This document shows, in pieces, positions 8,744 through 16,638 of a stretch of 57,979 bases of DNA; position 1 is the first letter of the stretch, and the number at the start of each line of letters is the position of its first letter. A model generated the notes under the pieces. The model searched no databases. It was not told the DNA's origin and was given only the letters and a program-made list of their open reading frames with translations. Origin of the DNA: Pseudoalteromonas atlantica (GTDB lineage: Bacteria > Pseudomonadota > Gammaproteobacteria > Enterobacterales > Alteromonadaceae); NCBI GenBank assembly GCA_007988745.1, contig BJUT01000023.1, positions 1 to 57,979 of the forward strand. The letters are read 5' to 3'. Position numbers and translations under genes: made by a program.

Positions 8744-10099
8744 ATGAATAATCAGTATTGGCAAAAAGCACGGCAAAGCCGCGATGCACGATTTGATGGC
8801 TTATTTTACGTTGCGGTAAAAAGCACCGGTATTTATTGTCGGCCAATTTGCCCCGCGCCCACCGCTCAAGAAAAAAATGTGGTGTATTATCAATATGCGC
8901 ACAACGCAGCGCAAGCAGGCTTTAGACCGTGTATACGCTGCAGGCCCGATAGTGCTCCGGGCAGCGCTGCTTGGTAGGGGGTAAAAACGACCGCGCTTAG
9001 AGCTAAGCAGTTAATTGATTTAGGTGATAGCTGTAATTGCGAAATGCTAGCTACTCGTTTGGGTATTACCAGTCGTTATTTGCGACGCATATTTAATCAG
9101 CACTTTGGTGTGTCTGTTACTCAGTATCGGTTATTTAACCAATGTCAGTTTGCTAAAAAGCTCATTCAAGAAACCACATTACCTATAACCGATATTGCAT
9201 TTGCCGCTGGGTTTAAAAGTGTGCGACGTTTTAACGATGCTTTTTTACAACAATTAAATATGGCCCCATCAAAGCTCAGAAAATCAAAAAAAGAGGCAAC
9301 CCCTGTGATCGTATTAACTCTCCCTTTTAGACCTCCTTACAATTGGCAGGCTTTGCACAGCTTTTTGTCAAAGCGGTTAATAGAGCCTATGGAGTGGATA
9401 ACCCCAACCAGTTACGGGCGAACATTTAAGCTAAAAGGGGTGGTAGGTTATTTTAATGCGCACTTTAAGGCGCAAAATAACCATTTTAAAGTTGAAATAG
9501 TAATAAATAATACCGAGCACTTACAAAAAGTAATTAATAATATACGCCGTGTACTTGATGTAGATGCCGATATAAACCCTATTGAAAGCCACTTAAAAAA
9601 CAGTATTAATGGGGCATTTACATTAAGTGAAGGGCTACGCTTACCTGGGATATGGTCAAGCTTTGAAGCGGGGATCCGCGCTGTATTGGGTCAACAAGTT
9701 AGCGTGGGGGCAGCGCACACTTTAGTAACAAAGCTGGTTGCAGAGCGAGGCGATAAACACGCAGATAAAGTGTATTTTCCACAGCCTGAGGATTTAGCGA
9801 CATGCGACTTTGAATTTTTTAAAATGCCGCAATCGCGCAAAAATGCATTAAAAAATTTATCTAAGTACTGCGCTGATAACCCCGATAACAGGGTTTTGGA
9901 TAATTGGCTCGATATAAAAGGGATAGGCCCATGGACTGTTAACTACGCTAAACTGCGCGGGCAAAGTAACCCAGATATACTATTAGCCGGCGATCTCGGG
10001 GTAAAAAAGGCGCTGATCAATGCTAAGCAATTTAACCCAGAGCTGAGCGCTCCATTTCGCTCGTACTTAACGTTTCAACTATGGCAGCAACTTTCATGA
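8744..10099 (+). pseudogene. Ada-AlkA fusion gene interrupted by one in-frame TAG
   Basis: The reading frame from 8744 to 10099 would encode about 451 residues but for one TAG at 8975-8977. Before it lies a complete Ada-type zinc domain with all four expected cysteines (YCRPIC, then CIRC). Right after it, in the same frame, the sequence continues smoothly (GVKTTALRAKQLIDLG) into an AraC-type helix-turn-helix domain and then an AlkA DNA glycosylase domain. No base is missing, so this is a point nonsense mutation or sequencing error rather than a frameshift. Intact family members sense methylation damage through the Ada domain and excise 3-methyladenine through AlkA. Confidence 0.8.
9044..10099 (+). 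CDS. possible residual AraC/AlkA protein after the TAG
   Basis: The first ATG after the nonsense codon is at 9044 and would give a 351-residue protein. It keeps most of the AraC helix-turn-helix region (ATRLGITSRYLRRIF and a second HTH near 45-70) and the whole AlkA domain, including the helix-hairpin-helix IKGIGPWT and the GD of LLAGDLG, which supplies the catalytic Asp of the family. If translation restarts here, base-excision activity could survive without the damage-sensing Ada domain. No convincing ribosome site precedes this ATG, so expression is doubtful. Its stop overlaps the ogt start by ATGA. Confidence 0.55.
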   Translation: MLATRLGITSRYLRRIFNQHFGVSVTQYRLFNQCQFAKKLIQETTLPITDIAFAAGFKSVRRFNDAFLQQLNMAPSKLRKSKKEATPVIVLTLPFRPPYNWQALHSFLSKRLIEPMEWITPTSYGRTFKLKGVVGYFNAHFKAQNNHFKVEIVINNTEHLQKVINNIRRVLDVDADINPIESHLKNSINGAFTLSEGLRLPGIWSSFEAGIRAVLGQQVSVGAAHTLVTKLVAERGDKHADKVYFPQPEDLATCDFEFFKMPQSRKNALKNLSKYCADNPDNRVLDNWLDIKGIGPWTVNYAKLRGQSNPDILLAGDLGVKKALINAKQFNPELSAPFRSYLTFQLWQQLS

Positions 10100-10566
10100 T
10101 TATACAGACCGCAATTTCGAGCCCGATTGACGATGTTATTATTCAAGCGACTGAAAACGGGGTGAGCTATGTTGGTTTTTACCCAAAAACACACTACACC
10201 CATACACCCGTTGAGCAAGTAACAAATGAAGCGGTTTTAATCTGCGTAAAGCAATTAAACGAATACTTTAATGGTCAGCGCAAAACCTTTAATGTGCCAT
10301 TAGATACGCAAGGTACGCCTTTTCAAAATGGTGTGTGGCAAGCGTTGCTCAGCGTCCCTTTTGGCAAAACCATGACCTACGGCGATATAGCTAAACAATT
10401 AAATAATCCTAAGGCGGTAAGAGCAGTCGGGGCTGCAAATGGCAAAAACCCCATCAGTATTATAGTGCCGTGCCATCGAATTATTGGTGCAAACTCAAAG
10501 CTTACTGGGTACGCCGGTGGCCTTGAGAGAAAAAGTTGGCTACTAAAGCATGAAGGGATAATTTAA
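10096..10566 (+). CDS. ogt: methylated-DNA--protein-cysteine methyltransferase
   Basis: An O6-alkylguanine-DNA alkyltransferase of about 156 residues. The active-site motif PCHRIIG is complete, with the alkyl-accepting Cys, and a GAVRAVGAANGKNP-like DNA-binding segment precedes it. The enzyme repairs O6-methylguanine and O4-methylthymine by irreversible transfer to Cys. I place the start at 10096 because its ATG overlaps the AlkA stop as ATGA, typical of translational coupling; an in-frame ATG at 10081 is possible. Together with the Ada-AlkA gene this is an alkylation-repair operon, and the upstream nonsense codon may reduce its expression. Confidence 0.93.
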   Translation: MIIQTAISSPIDDVIIQATENGVSYVGFYPKTHYTHTPVEQVTNEAVLICVKQLNEYFNGQRKTFNVPLDTQGTPFQNGVWQALLSVPFGKTMTYGDIAKQLNNPKAVRAVGAANGKNPISIIVPCHRIIGANSKLTGYAGGLERKSWLLKHEGII

Positions 10567-10633
10567 CTGTTACAGCACTGGCAGCTTTGTTATCACAAGC
10601 TACAATTTACATTATTTACTAATAAAAATTATT

Positions 10634-11428
10634 ATGAGTATTAGCAGCTTAAATTATTTATTTATAATTGGTTTGATGTTTTCTTCAGCAGTGTTTGCTA
10701 ACCCTCAAACGCTTATATTTTGCTACGAAGATAAAGACGTTGCACCTATGTTTTTGGGCATTGGGCAAGAGGTACCTATAGATAACCCTGGCGCCTCAAT
10801 TGAAATTTTAAAGCAACTGGATGCCGACATACCCAATGTGGCTATTTCATTTGTTAGAAAACCATGGCGCAGATGCCTAAACGATTTAGAACTTAACCGT
10901 GTTAATGCCGTTATTGCCAGCTATCGTGATGGGCGTGAACGTTTTGCTGTGTACCCTACAAACGAAAAAGGGGTGTTGCTAGAAAAATTTGCAGTGAGTC
11001 GTTTTAGTAGCTGCTTAATAGGGCGGGCTCGTTTTCATAAACAATGGCAAACGCGCGAAGTATTTCAAAATAAAGCGTTTACTATCGCCATTCCTAATGG
11101 CTATGGCTTAAACAGCGCGCTAAAAGAAGAGCCTTTTTATATTCATAATACTTTTTCAAAAGACAAAGCATTTGAATTACTTGATAAAGGAGTGGTGCAG
11201 GCAAGTGTTGATTTATGCCAAGTAGATGACTTAAAAGTGTCGAGCTATCAACATAAAGGGAGCGATGTAAAACCCCTTTACCCACCTTATGAAACAACAG
11301 ACGGTTATTTAATTTTTTCAAAGCAGTTTTACCAGCAAAATAGCCAGCTTAGTAAAGAGATATGGCAATGGTTAGCGCGCTTTGACAGTGCACAAATTTA
11401 TATAAAATACTTGCAAGCTGTTGAGTAA
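10634..11428 (+). CDS. periplasmic substrate-binding protein, orphan
   Basis: A 264-residue protein with a signal peptide ending near residue 22 (VFAN). The remainder resembles the family 3 (amino-acid type) periplasmic binding proteins: a DNPGASIEIL segment, an RKPWRRCL segment and an internal repeat of binding-lobe pattern. No ABC permease or ATPase lies nearby. Marine gammaproteobacteria carry many such orphan proteins, and their ligands are mostly unknown. No link to the repair genes upstream or to tdk downstream is evident. Confidence 0.7.
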   Translation: MSISSLNYLFIIGLMFSSAVFANPQTLIFCYEDKDVAPMFLGIGQEVPIDNPGASIEILKQLDADIPNVAISFVRKPWRRCLNDLELNRVNAVIASYRDGRERFAVYPTNEKGVLLEKFAVSRFSSCLIGRARFHKQWQTREVFQNKAFTIAIPNGYGLNSALKEEPFYIHNTFSKDKAFELLDKGVVQASVDLCQVDDLKVSSYQHKGSDVKPLYPPYETTDGYLIFSKQFYQQNSQLSKEIWQWLARFDSAQIYIKYLQAVE

Positions 11429-11529
11429 TAAGAAAATCAAAGCGCTTATTAACTAAAATAGCGATATGAAATTGGTATTAATCGCATATTAAGGTAGCAT
11501 AAGCGCACTTTCTATCTTAAGGCACGGCA

Positions 11530-12114
11530 ATGGCTCAATTATACTTTTACTACTCTGCGATGAATGCGGGTAAATCAACCACCTTATTACAATCTGCGTT
11601 TAACTATCGTGAGCGCGGTATGGAGCCAGTTATTTTAACGGCTGCAATTGATAACCGCTCTGGTGTAGGAAAAGTATCGTCTCGTATCGGGCTGCAAGCT
11701 GATGCGCATATATTTGATGCGTCAAAAAATGTTTTTGAGCTGATCCAAAATCTGCAAAACGAAAAAAAGCGCCACTGTGTATTGGTTGATGAATGCCAGT
11801 TTTTATCTAAAGAGCAAGTTATGCAGCTGACTGATGTGGTTGACGAACTTGGTATTCCGGTATTGTGTTATGGCCTGCGAAGCGACTTTAGAGGTGAGTT
11901 ATTTATTGGCTCTCAGTACTTGCTAGCATGGGCCGATAAACTGGTTGAGCTTAAAACAGTGTGCCATTGCGGCCGTAAAGCCAATCATGTGTTGCGTACA
12001 GATGAAAACGGCAATGCCATTGCCGATGGTAACCAAGTAGAAATTGGCGGCAACGACCGTTATGTGTCGGTGTGCCGCAAGCACTATAAGGCTGAGTTAA
12101 ATATGGGCCGCTAA
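11530..12114 (+). CDS. tdk: thymidine kinase
   Basis: A 194-residue type II thymidine kinase, which phosphorylates thymidine to dTMP with ATP in the salvage pathway. The P-loop is AMNAGKST at residues 10-17. VDECQF follows with the expected catalytic Glu at 88. A zinc site is formed by C145, C147, C182 and H185. Length is normal for the family. The gene is convergent with ltaE, and their 3' ends overlap by 18 bases. Nucleoside salvage genes cdd and udp lie elsewhere in the window, not in the same operon. Confidence 0.97.
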   Translation: MAQLYFYYSAMNAGKSTTLLQSAFNYRERGMEPVILTAAIDNRSGVGKVSSRIGLQADAHIFDASKNVFELIQNLQNEKKRHCVLVDECQFLSKEQVMQLTDVVDELGIPVLCYGLRSDFRGELFIGSQYLLAWADKLVELKTVCHCGRKANHVLRTDENGNAIADGNQVEIGGNDRYVSVCRKHYKAELNMGR

Positions 12115-13101
12115 GGCTCGTATAAAAGTATCTATATCATCTTGGTTTATATCAAGATGAGTGACTAGCCTAAGCTGTTTGCTTGGGCTAATTAATATGC
12201 CTTGTTGTGCTAATTGCTCGCTAATATGCGCTATATTTAACTCACTTGAATAGCGCGCATACACCATGTTAGTGGTGTTATTCATATCAACGCTAAACCC
12301 ATTGAGCTCATTAAGCTTACTTGCTAAATAACGCGCATTAGCGTGATCGTCTTTTAAGCGAGAGGCGTTATTTTCAAGTGCGTAATGCCCCGCGGCTGCC
12401 AGCATTCCGGCTTGGCGCATGCCACCACCGAGTACTTTTCTCCAGCGCCGTGCTTTTTTGATAAGCGCCTTTGTGCCTAGTAATAGCGAGCCAACGGGAG
12501 CACCTAGCCCTTTTGATAAGCAAATTGAAACAGAGTCAAAATGCTGGGTTATATCTGTAATATCAACGTTTAATTCAACTGCTGCATTAAACGCACGTGC
12601 GCCATCTAAGTGCAGAGCTAACGAGTGCTCATTTACAAAATGACGGGCTTTGGCTAAGTAGCTAAGGGGGAGCACTTTTCCGCCTATGGTGTTTTCAAGG
12701 CTAAGTAAGCGGGTGTTGGCAAAATGGCTATCGTTTGGTTTTATTGCTGCGGCAATTTTATCAAAGCAGAGGCTGCCATCGGGTTCATTCTCAATCGGTT
12801 GTGGTTGAATAGAGCCTAATACTGCAGCGCCACCGCCTTCAAATTTATAGTTATGGGCATTTTGCCCGCAAATATATTCATCTCCGCGTTCGCAATGAGC
12901 CATAAGCGCAAGTAAATTAGCTTGCGTGCCAGAGCTACAATAAAGTGCGGCTTCAAAGCTAAAACGCTCACTTGCATAGGCTTCTAGCTGGTTTACGCTA
13001 GGATCATCCCCGTACACATCATCGCCTACTGGCGCGCTATACATTACATCGCGCATGGCTTTTGAAGGTTTAGTAACCGTGTCTGAGCGAAAATCTATCA
13101 T
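12097..13101 (-). CDS. ltaE: low-specificity L-threonine aldolase
   Basis: A PLP enzyme of 334 residues that cleaves L-threonine and L-allo-threonine to glycine and acetaldehyde. It begins [13 protein letters not shown], the family hallmark. The PLP lysine is K197 in SICLSKGLG, and LDGAR at 165-169 contacts the cofactor. I use the ATG at 13101, which has an AAGGA site about 10 bases upstream. A longer frame would start at 13209 and run into rlmF. The gene follows rlmF by 49 bases on the same strand and may be co-transcribed with it. Its end overlaps tdk. Confidence 0.93.
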   Translation of the reverse strand: MIDFRSDTVTKPSKAMRDVMYSAPVGDDVYGDDPSVNQLEAYASERFSFEAALYCSSGTQANLLALMAHCERGDEYICGQNAHNYKFEGGGAAVLGSIQPQPIENEPDGSLCFDKIAAAIKPNDSHFANTRLLSLENTIGGKVLPLSYLAKARHFVNEHSLALHLDGARAFNAAVELNVDITDITQHFDSVSICLSKGLGAPVGSLLLGTKALIKKARRWRKVLGGGMRQAGMLAAAGHYALENNASRLKDDHANARYLASKLNELNGFSVDMNNTTNMVYARYSSELNIAHISEQLAQQGILISPSKQLRLVTHLDINQDDIDTFIRALAAHI

Positions 13102-13150
13102 GGTTGTTATTCCTTTATTAAGTACTACAGGCTTTATTGTTTTTATGGGT

Positions 13151-14083
13151 TTAAACAAGCTCTTCAAAAATTTGTTCACGGGTGGCTTTATCAAAATAAC
13201 TCCAGGCAATAAAGCGACTTACTTTTTGTCCTTGTGCCATGTCTATAATTTTATATTCGGCAATAGGGAGGGTGCTTAATTTATTTTCTAACACTTTAAG
13301 TGTTTCTTTTTTTGAAACCAAGGAGGTAAACCATATTACTTGCTCTGCAAATTGCTCACTTTGAGCAATCATATTGCTAACAAACTGTGCTTCGCCGCCT
13401 TCGCACCATAGCTCATTATTTTGCCCGCCAAAATTAAGAGTGTTTTTAGGTGATTTTCCTAAGTTTTTCCATTTGCGCTGCGACCCTTTACTGGCCTCTT
13501 CTGCGCTTGCGTGAAAAGGGGGGTTACACAGGGTTAAATGAAATAAATCTTTTTGATTTATAATGTTTTCAAAAATAGATGATGCGTTTTTTTGGTGTTT
13601 AAGGGTTATTTTTAAACCATTAAATTGGGCGATTTGCTTCGCTATTTTTATAGAATTTGCATCGATGTCGCTACCAGTAAAGTGCCAGTTGTATTCATGA
13701 TTACCCGTTAACGGGTAGACCAAATTGGCCCCTGTGCCAATATCGAGCACCTTAATTTGCCTGCCAGTTGGAATATTTTGTTGGTTGTCGTCGCTTAATA
13801 AGTCTGCCAAGTAATGAATGTAATCAACGCGACCAGGAATAGGAGGGCATAGGTTATGCTCAGGAATATCCCAAAAATCTATTTTATAATGCGCTTTTAA
13901 AAGCGCTTGATTAAGCGTTTTTACTGCTGTGTTATTGGTAAAATCAATGCTTTTACTCCCCGCAGGGGTGACGATGATGAAAGGGGTTAACGCATCATGC
14001 TTATCGCATAGCATGTCTAGATCGTAGCCATGTAAATGTTGGTTGCGTGGGTGGAGTTTGTTAGTGACTTGTTTTGATTTCAT
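13151..14083 (-). CDS. rlmF: 23S rRNA (adenine(1618)-N6)-methyltransferase
   Basis: A 310-residue SAM-dependent RNA methyltransferase that makes m6A1618 in 23S rRNA. The start LHPRNQH, the segment [15 protein letters not shown] at about 71-85, the SAM motif DIGTGAN at 114-120 and the catalytic NPPF at 187-190 are all diagnostic of RlmF. The protein is a single copy of normal length. It lies upstream of ltaE in the same orientation. No obvious terminator separates the two. Confidence 0.95.
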   Translation of the reverse strand: MKSKQVTNKLHPRNQHLHGYDLDMLCDKHDALTPFIIVTPAGSKSIDFTNNTAVKTLNQALLKAHYKIDFWDIPEHNLCPPIPGRVDYIHYLADLLSDDNQQNIPTGRQIKVLDIGTGANLVYPLTGNHEYNWHFTGSDIDANSIKIAKQIAQFNGLKITLKHQKNASSIFENIINQKDLFHLTLCNPPFHASAEEASKGSQRKWKNLGKSPKNTLNFGGQNNELWCEGGEAQFVSNMIAQSEQFAEQVIWFTSLVSKKETLKVLENKLSTLPIAEYKIIDMAQGQKVSRFIAWSYFDKATREQIFEELV

Positions 14084-14184
14084 AGCATTAATTTAGCAAT
14101 TAAATAATGGCGCAATTGTATCAAATGCCCCACTAAAAAGTGCAACCATTTACTTTAGAATTAACAGTGGTACTGGTAGGATGA

Positions 14185-15114
14185 GTGGCTAAAAATAATA
14201 AAGGAAAATTTGTGGCAATTACACAGCACTCACATTTTGTTCAACTAGGCAATCAGCAAACGCTGCATTTACGCCGTATAGCAAACGACAAGCAAGCGGG
14301 CCCCGTGGTGTTTTTTATGCACGGCGCAGTAGAAAATGGCAAAATTTTTTATACTCATAGCAATAAAGGGCTAGCCCCTTATTTGGCTGAGCAAGGCTAC
14401 TGCTGTTATGTAGCAGACCTGCGCGGGCGTGGAGAGAGCAAGCCGCTTATTTCGCCGCAGGCTAAATATGGTCAAACAGAGGCAATAGTAGAAGATATCC
14501 CCGCCTTTATTAATTACATTGAACAATTCGAGGGTAAAAAGCCAGACTATTGGGTTGCTCACTCTTGGGGGGGCGTTTTAATGAATAGCGTTTTTGCACG
14601 TTTTCCTGAGTATTTAAAAGAGGTTAAAGCGTGTGCTTATTTTGGCTCTAAACGATCTTTGTTTAACAATCACCCTAAAAAGTTACTACAAGCAAATGTA
14701 ATTTGGTACTTTATGGCGCCCATATTGGCTAAAAAACAGGGGTACTTAAACGCAAAAGGCTATAAGTGGGGCAGCGATAACGAATCGCAAAAGTCGCATT
14801 ATCAGAGCATGCAGTGGGCTAAAAAAAGGCCATGGATAGATAGCGATGATGGTTTTGACTATGCAAAAGCATTAGCTAAAGTGCAGGTGCCTCCTACACT
14901 ACATATTGGCGCTGTAAACGATAAGGCTCTTGCGCAGCCTATTGATATTAAAAAGTTTATGGCAGAGTCCGGACCTGGAAAACAAACCCTTAAAATTTAT
15001 GGCAAGCGCCATGGTCATAGTGTGGATTACGATCATATTAATATGCTTACTCACCCTCAGGCACGGGATGAGCAATTTAAAGATGTTGTAAGCTGGTTTA
15101 ACGAGCACAGTTAG
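14185..15114 (+). CDS. alpha/beta hydrolase
   Basis: A 309-residue alpha/beta hydrolase. The nucleophile elbow is AHSWGG with Ser at about 127, the oxyanion loop is MHGAVENG at about 45-52, and a late Asp (AVNDKA) and His (KRHGHS) can complete the triad. The substrate is unknown; an esterase or lipase-like reaction is plausible. The start is GTG at 14185 after a GGATGA ribosome site; a second GTG at 14212 behind AAAGGA is nearly as good. There is no signal peptide, so it is probably cytoplasmic. It converges with the sulfotransferase gene 10 bases away with no clear terminator. Confidence 0.82.
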   Translation: MAKNNKGKFVAITQHSHFVQLGNQQTLHLRRIANDKQAGPVVFFMHGAVENGKIFYTHSNKGLAPYLAEQGYCCYVADLRGRGESKPLISPQAKYGQTEAIVEDIPAFINYIEQFEGKKPDYWVAHSWGGVLMNSVFARFPEYLKEVKACAYFGSKRSLFNNHPKKLLQANVIWYFMAPILAKKQGYLNAKGYKWGSDNESQKSHYQSMQWAKKRPWIDSDDGFDYAKALAKVQVPPTLHIGAVNDKALAQPIDIKKFMAESGPGKQTLKIYGKRHGHSVDYDHINMLTHPQARDEQFKDVVSWFNEHS

Positions 15115-15124
15115 GCAATTAGGC

Positions 15125-16552
15125 TCATTCAAACTGTTTTAAAAGCGGTGTTTTATAGCGCTCCCAATGCGCGAGTGCCTGTGTATTAATTGGCTGCCTA
15201 ATGGCTTGTTTGCTTAATGTGCTAACAGCAGCCTTACGCTTATAAAATGCTAAGCATTGCGGTTCATACTCACATCCTAAAAACGAAAATAAAGCACTTA
15301 GCTGCGACTCAGGCTCGGCAACTATTTGCTCATAATGAATATCGTATAGCGGTAATGAGGGCAGGCTGCGCCAATGATCCATTAATTTTGCATACAACGC
15401 ATGGTAAAGTTTAAATTCTTTTAAATCACAAAAGTACGGCTCATTTTCGGCAAAATAGTTACTGAACACCGAAAAAGCAGTGGCGTTAAAATCCCTACTT
15501 AAATTAATAAATTTAGCATTAGGGAACAGCAAGTAAATTAAGCCAATAGACTGATAGTTACTCGGTAGCTTATTAATAATGAAAGGGCGTATAGGCTGTG
15601 CTTTTTTTAATTCCTCAATATAAATATTGCGAGCTTTTGCGATTAAATCGTTACTAAGTGCGCTTAAGCATTGCGGGTAAGGGGTTTGCGTTTGCTGCTC
15701 TATAAACGCCACCACTTGGTTAGCAATACTGGTGTTTTCACCTAATGTGGCAAACTGTGAGTGGCAGGCCATCATTTGCTCAAGTAAGGTTGAGCCGCTG
15801 CGGGGCATACCAATAATAAACACGGGCGTAATAGTGCCGGTAAAAGTGTGATCGGCAGATGCAATTAGCTGTTGTGTATTATACGTTATAATTGCCTCAT
15901 AGAAAGGCACTAAGTCACTGGTTTTAAAGTGAGTAAGCTTTTTTTGAAGTTTGTTGGCAAGCACATAGTAGTTAAATGCTTGCTCTGTATCTTCTAGTTT
16001 GTCGTAGCTTTTACCTAACGCGTAGTAACACACCATTTTTAAACGCACGTTATTCGTTTGCGTTAAAAAGTGGTGCAGGTTGCTCACATAATTATGTTCT
16101 TTATTGAAACGGCCTAATTGTACTAGTTCAAATAAAATATAGGCAGTTACGGGGTATAGCCCCATGCTTAGCGCATGCGCAAATGTGGTGTGTGCTTTGT
16201 CTAATTCGCCGTAGCTTAAATAATGCTGAGCTAAATAATAATGAGGCTCTGGGTTATGGCTTGCGAGACTTTTAGCATATTCGAGTACTTTAAGCGCATC
16301 ATTAGGGGAATTAACGCCGTTAAATGCATCGGCAAGGGCGTGCAGTGGCTCAAGCATATGGGGTAAACGTTCGCATGCTTTTTGTAATAAGTATACCGCT
16401 GCATCATAGCGCTCTAACCTAAGTGCTATCCTGCCTAAACCAAATAATGCTTCGCCGCTTTGCGGGTTACTATTTAAAATTGCTTTAAAATGAAACTCGG
16501 CTTCTTTGAGTTTATTTTCTTGTAGTAATTGATTGGCTTTTTTAATTAGCAT
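15125..16552 (-). CDS. TPR-domain sulfotransferase
   Basis: A 475-residue fusion. The first about 235 residues form TPR-like helical repeats (for example GEALFGLGRIALRLERYDAA). The rest is a PAPS-dependent sulfotransferase with the 5'-phosphosulfate loop IIGMPRSGST at about 246-255 and a 3'-phosphate segment FINLSRD further on. Such proteins transfer sulfate from PAPS to an unidentified acceptor, and the repeats probably position a protein or other large substrate. The gene lies directly after a TonB-dependent receptor on the same strand, but a strong terminator separates them, so it has its own promoter. Confidence 0.85.
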   Translation of the reverse strand: MLIKKANQLLQENKLKEAEFHFKAILNSNPQSGEALFGLGRIALRLERYDAAVYLLQKACERLPHMLEPLHALADAFNGVNSPNDALKVLEYAKSLASHNPEPHYYLAQHYLSYGELDKAHTTFAHALSMGLYPVTAYILFELVQLGRFNKEHNYVSNLHHFLTQTNNVRLKMVCYYALGKSYDKLEDTEQAFNYYVLANKLQKKLTHFKTSDLVPFYEAIITYNTQQLIASADHTFTGTITPVFIIGMPRSGSTLLEQMMACHSQFATLGENTSIANQVVAFIEQQTQTPYPQCLSALSNDLIAKARNIYIEELKKAQPIRPFIINKLPSNYQSIGLIYLLFPNAKFINLSRDFNATAFSVFSNYFAENEPYFCDLKEFKLYHALYAKLMDHWRSLPSLPLYDIHYEQIVAEPESQLSALFSFLGCEYEPQCLAFYKRKAAVSTLSKQAIRQPINTQALAHWERYKTPLLKQFE

Positions 16553-16586
16553 GATGAGGCATTATTGTTTTTTAATTAATATAAAA

Positions 16587-16620
16587 TAAAAAAGGCGAAA
16601 TGTCTTAACATTTCGCCTTG
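16587..16620 (-). terminator. terminator of the TonB-dependent receptor gene
   Basis: A perfect 12-base stem (AAGGCGAAATGT / ACATTTCGCCTT) with a four-base loop is followed on the minus strand by a T-rich tail. It lies 19 bases after the receptor stop codon. Confidence 0.9.
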
Positions 16621-16638
16621 GTTTATCATGAAAAAATA

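Noticed and set aside
13101..13209. longer start for the threonine aldolase
   Set aside because: The extra 36 residues overlap rlmF and precede the conserved [10 protein letters not shown] start, which has its own AAGGA site.
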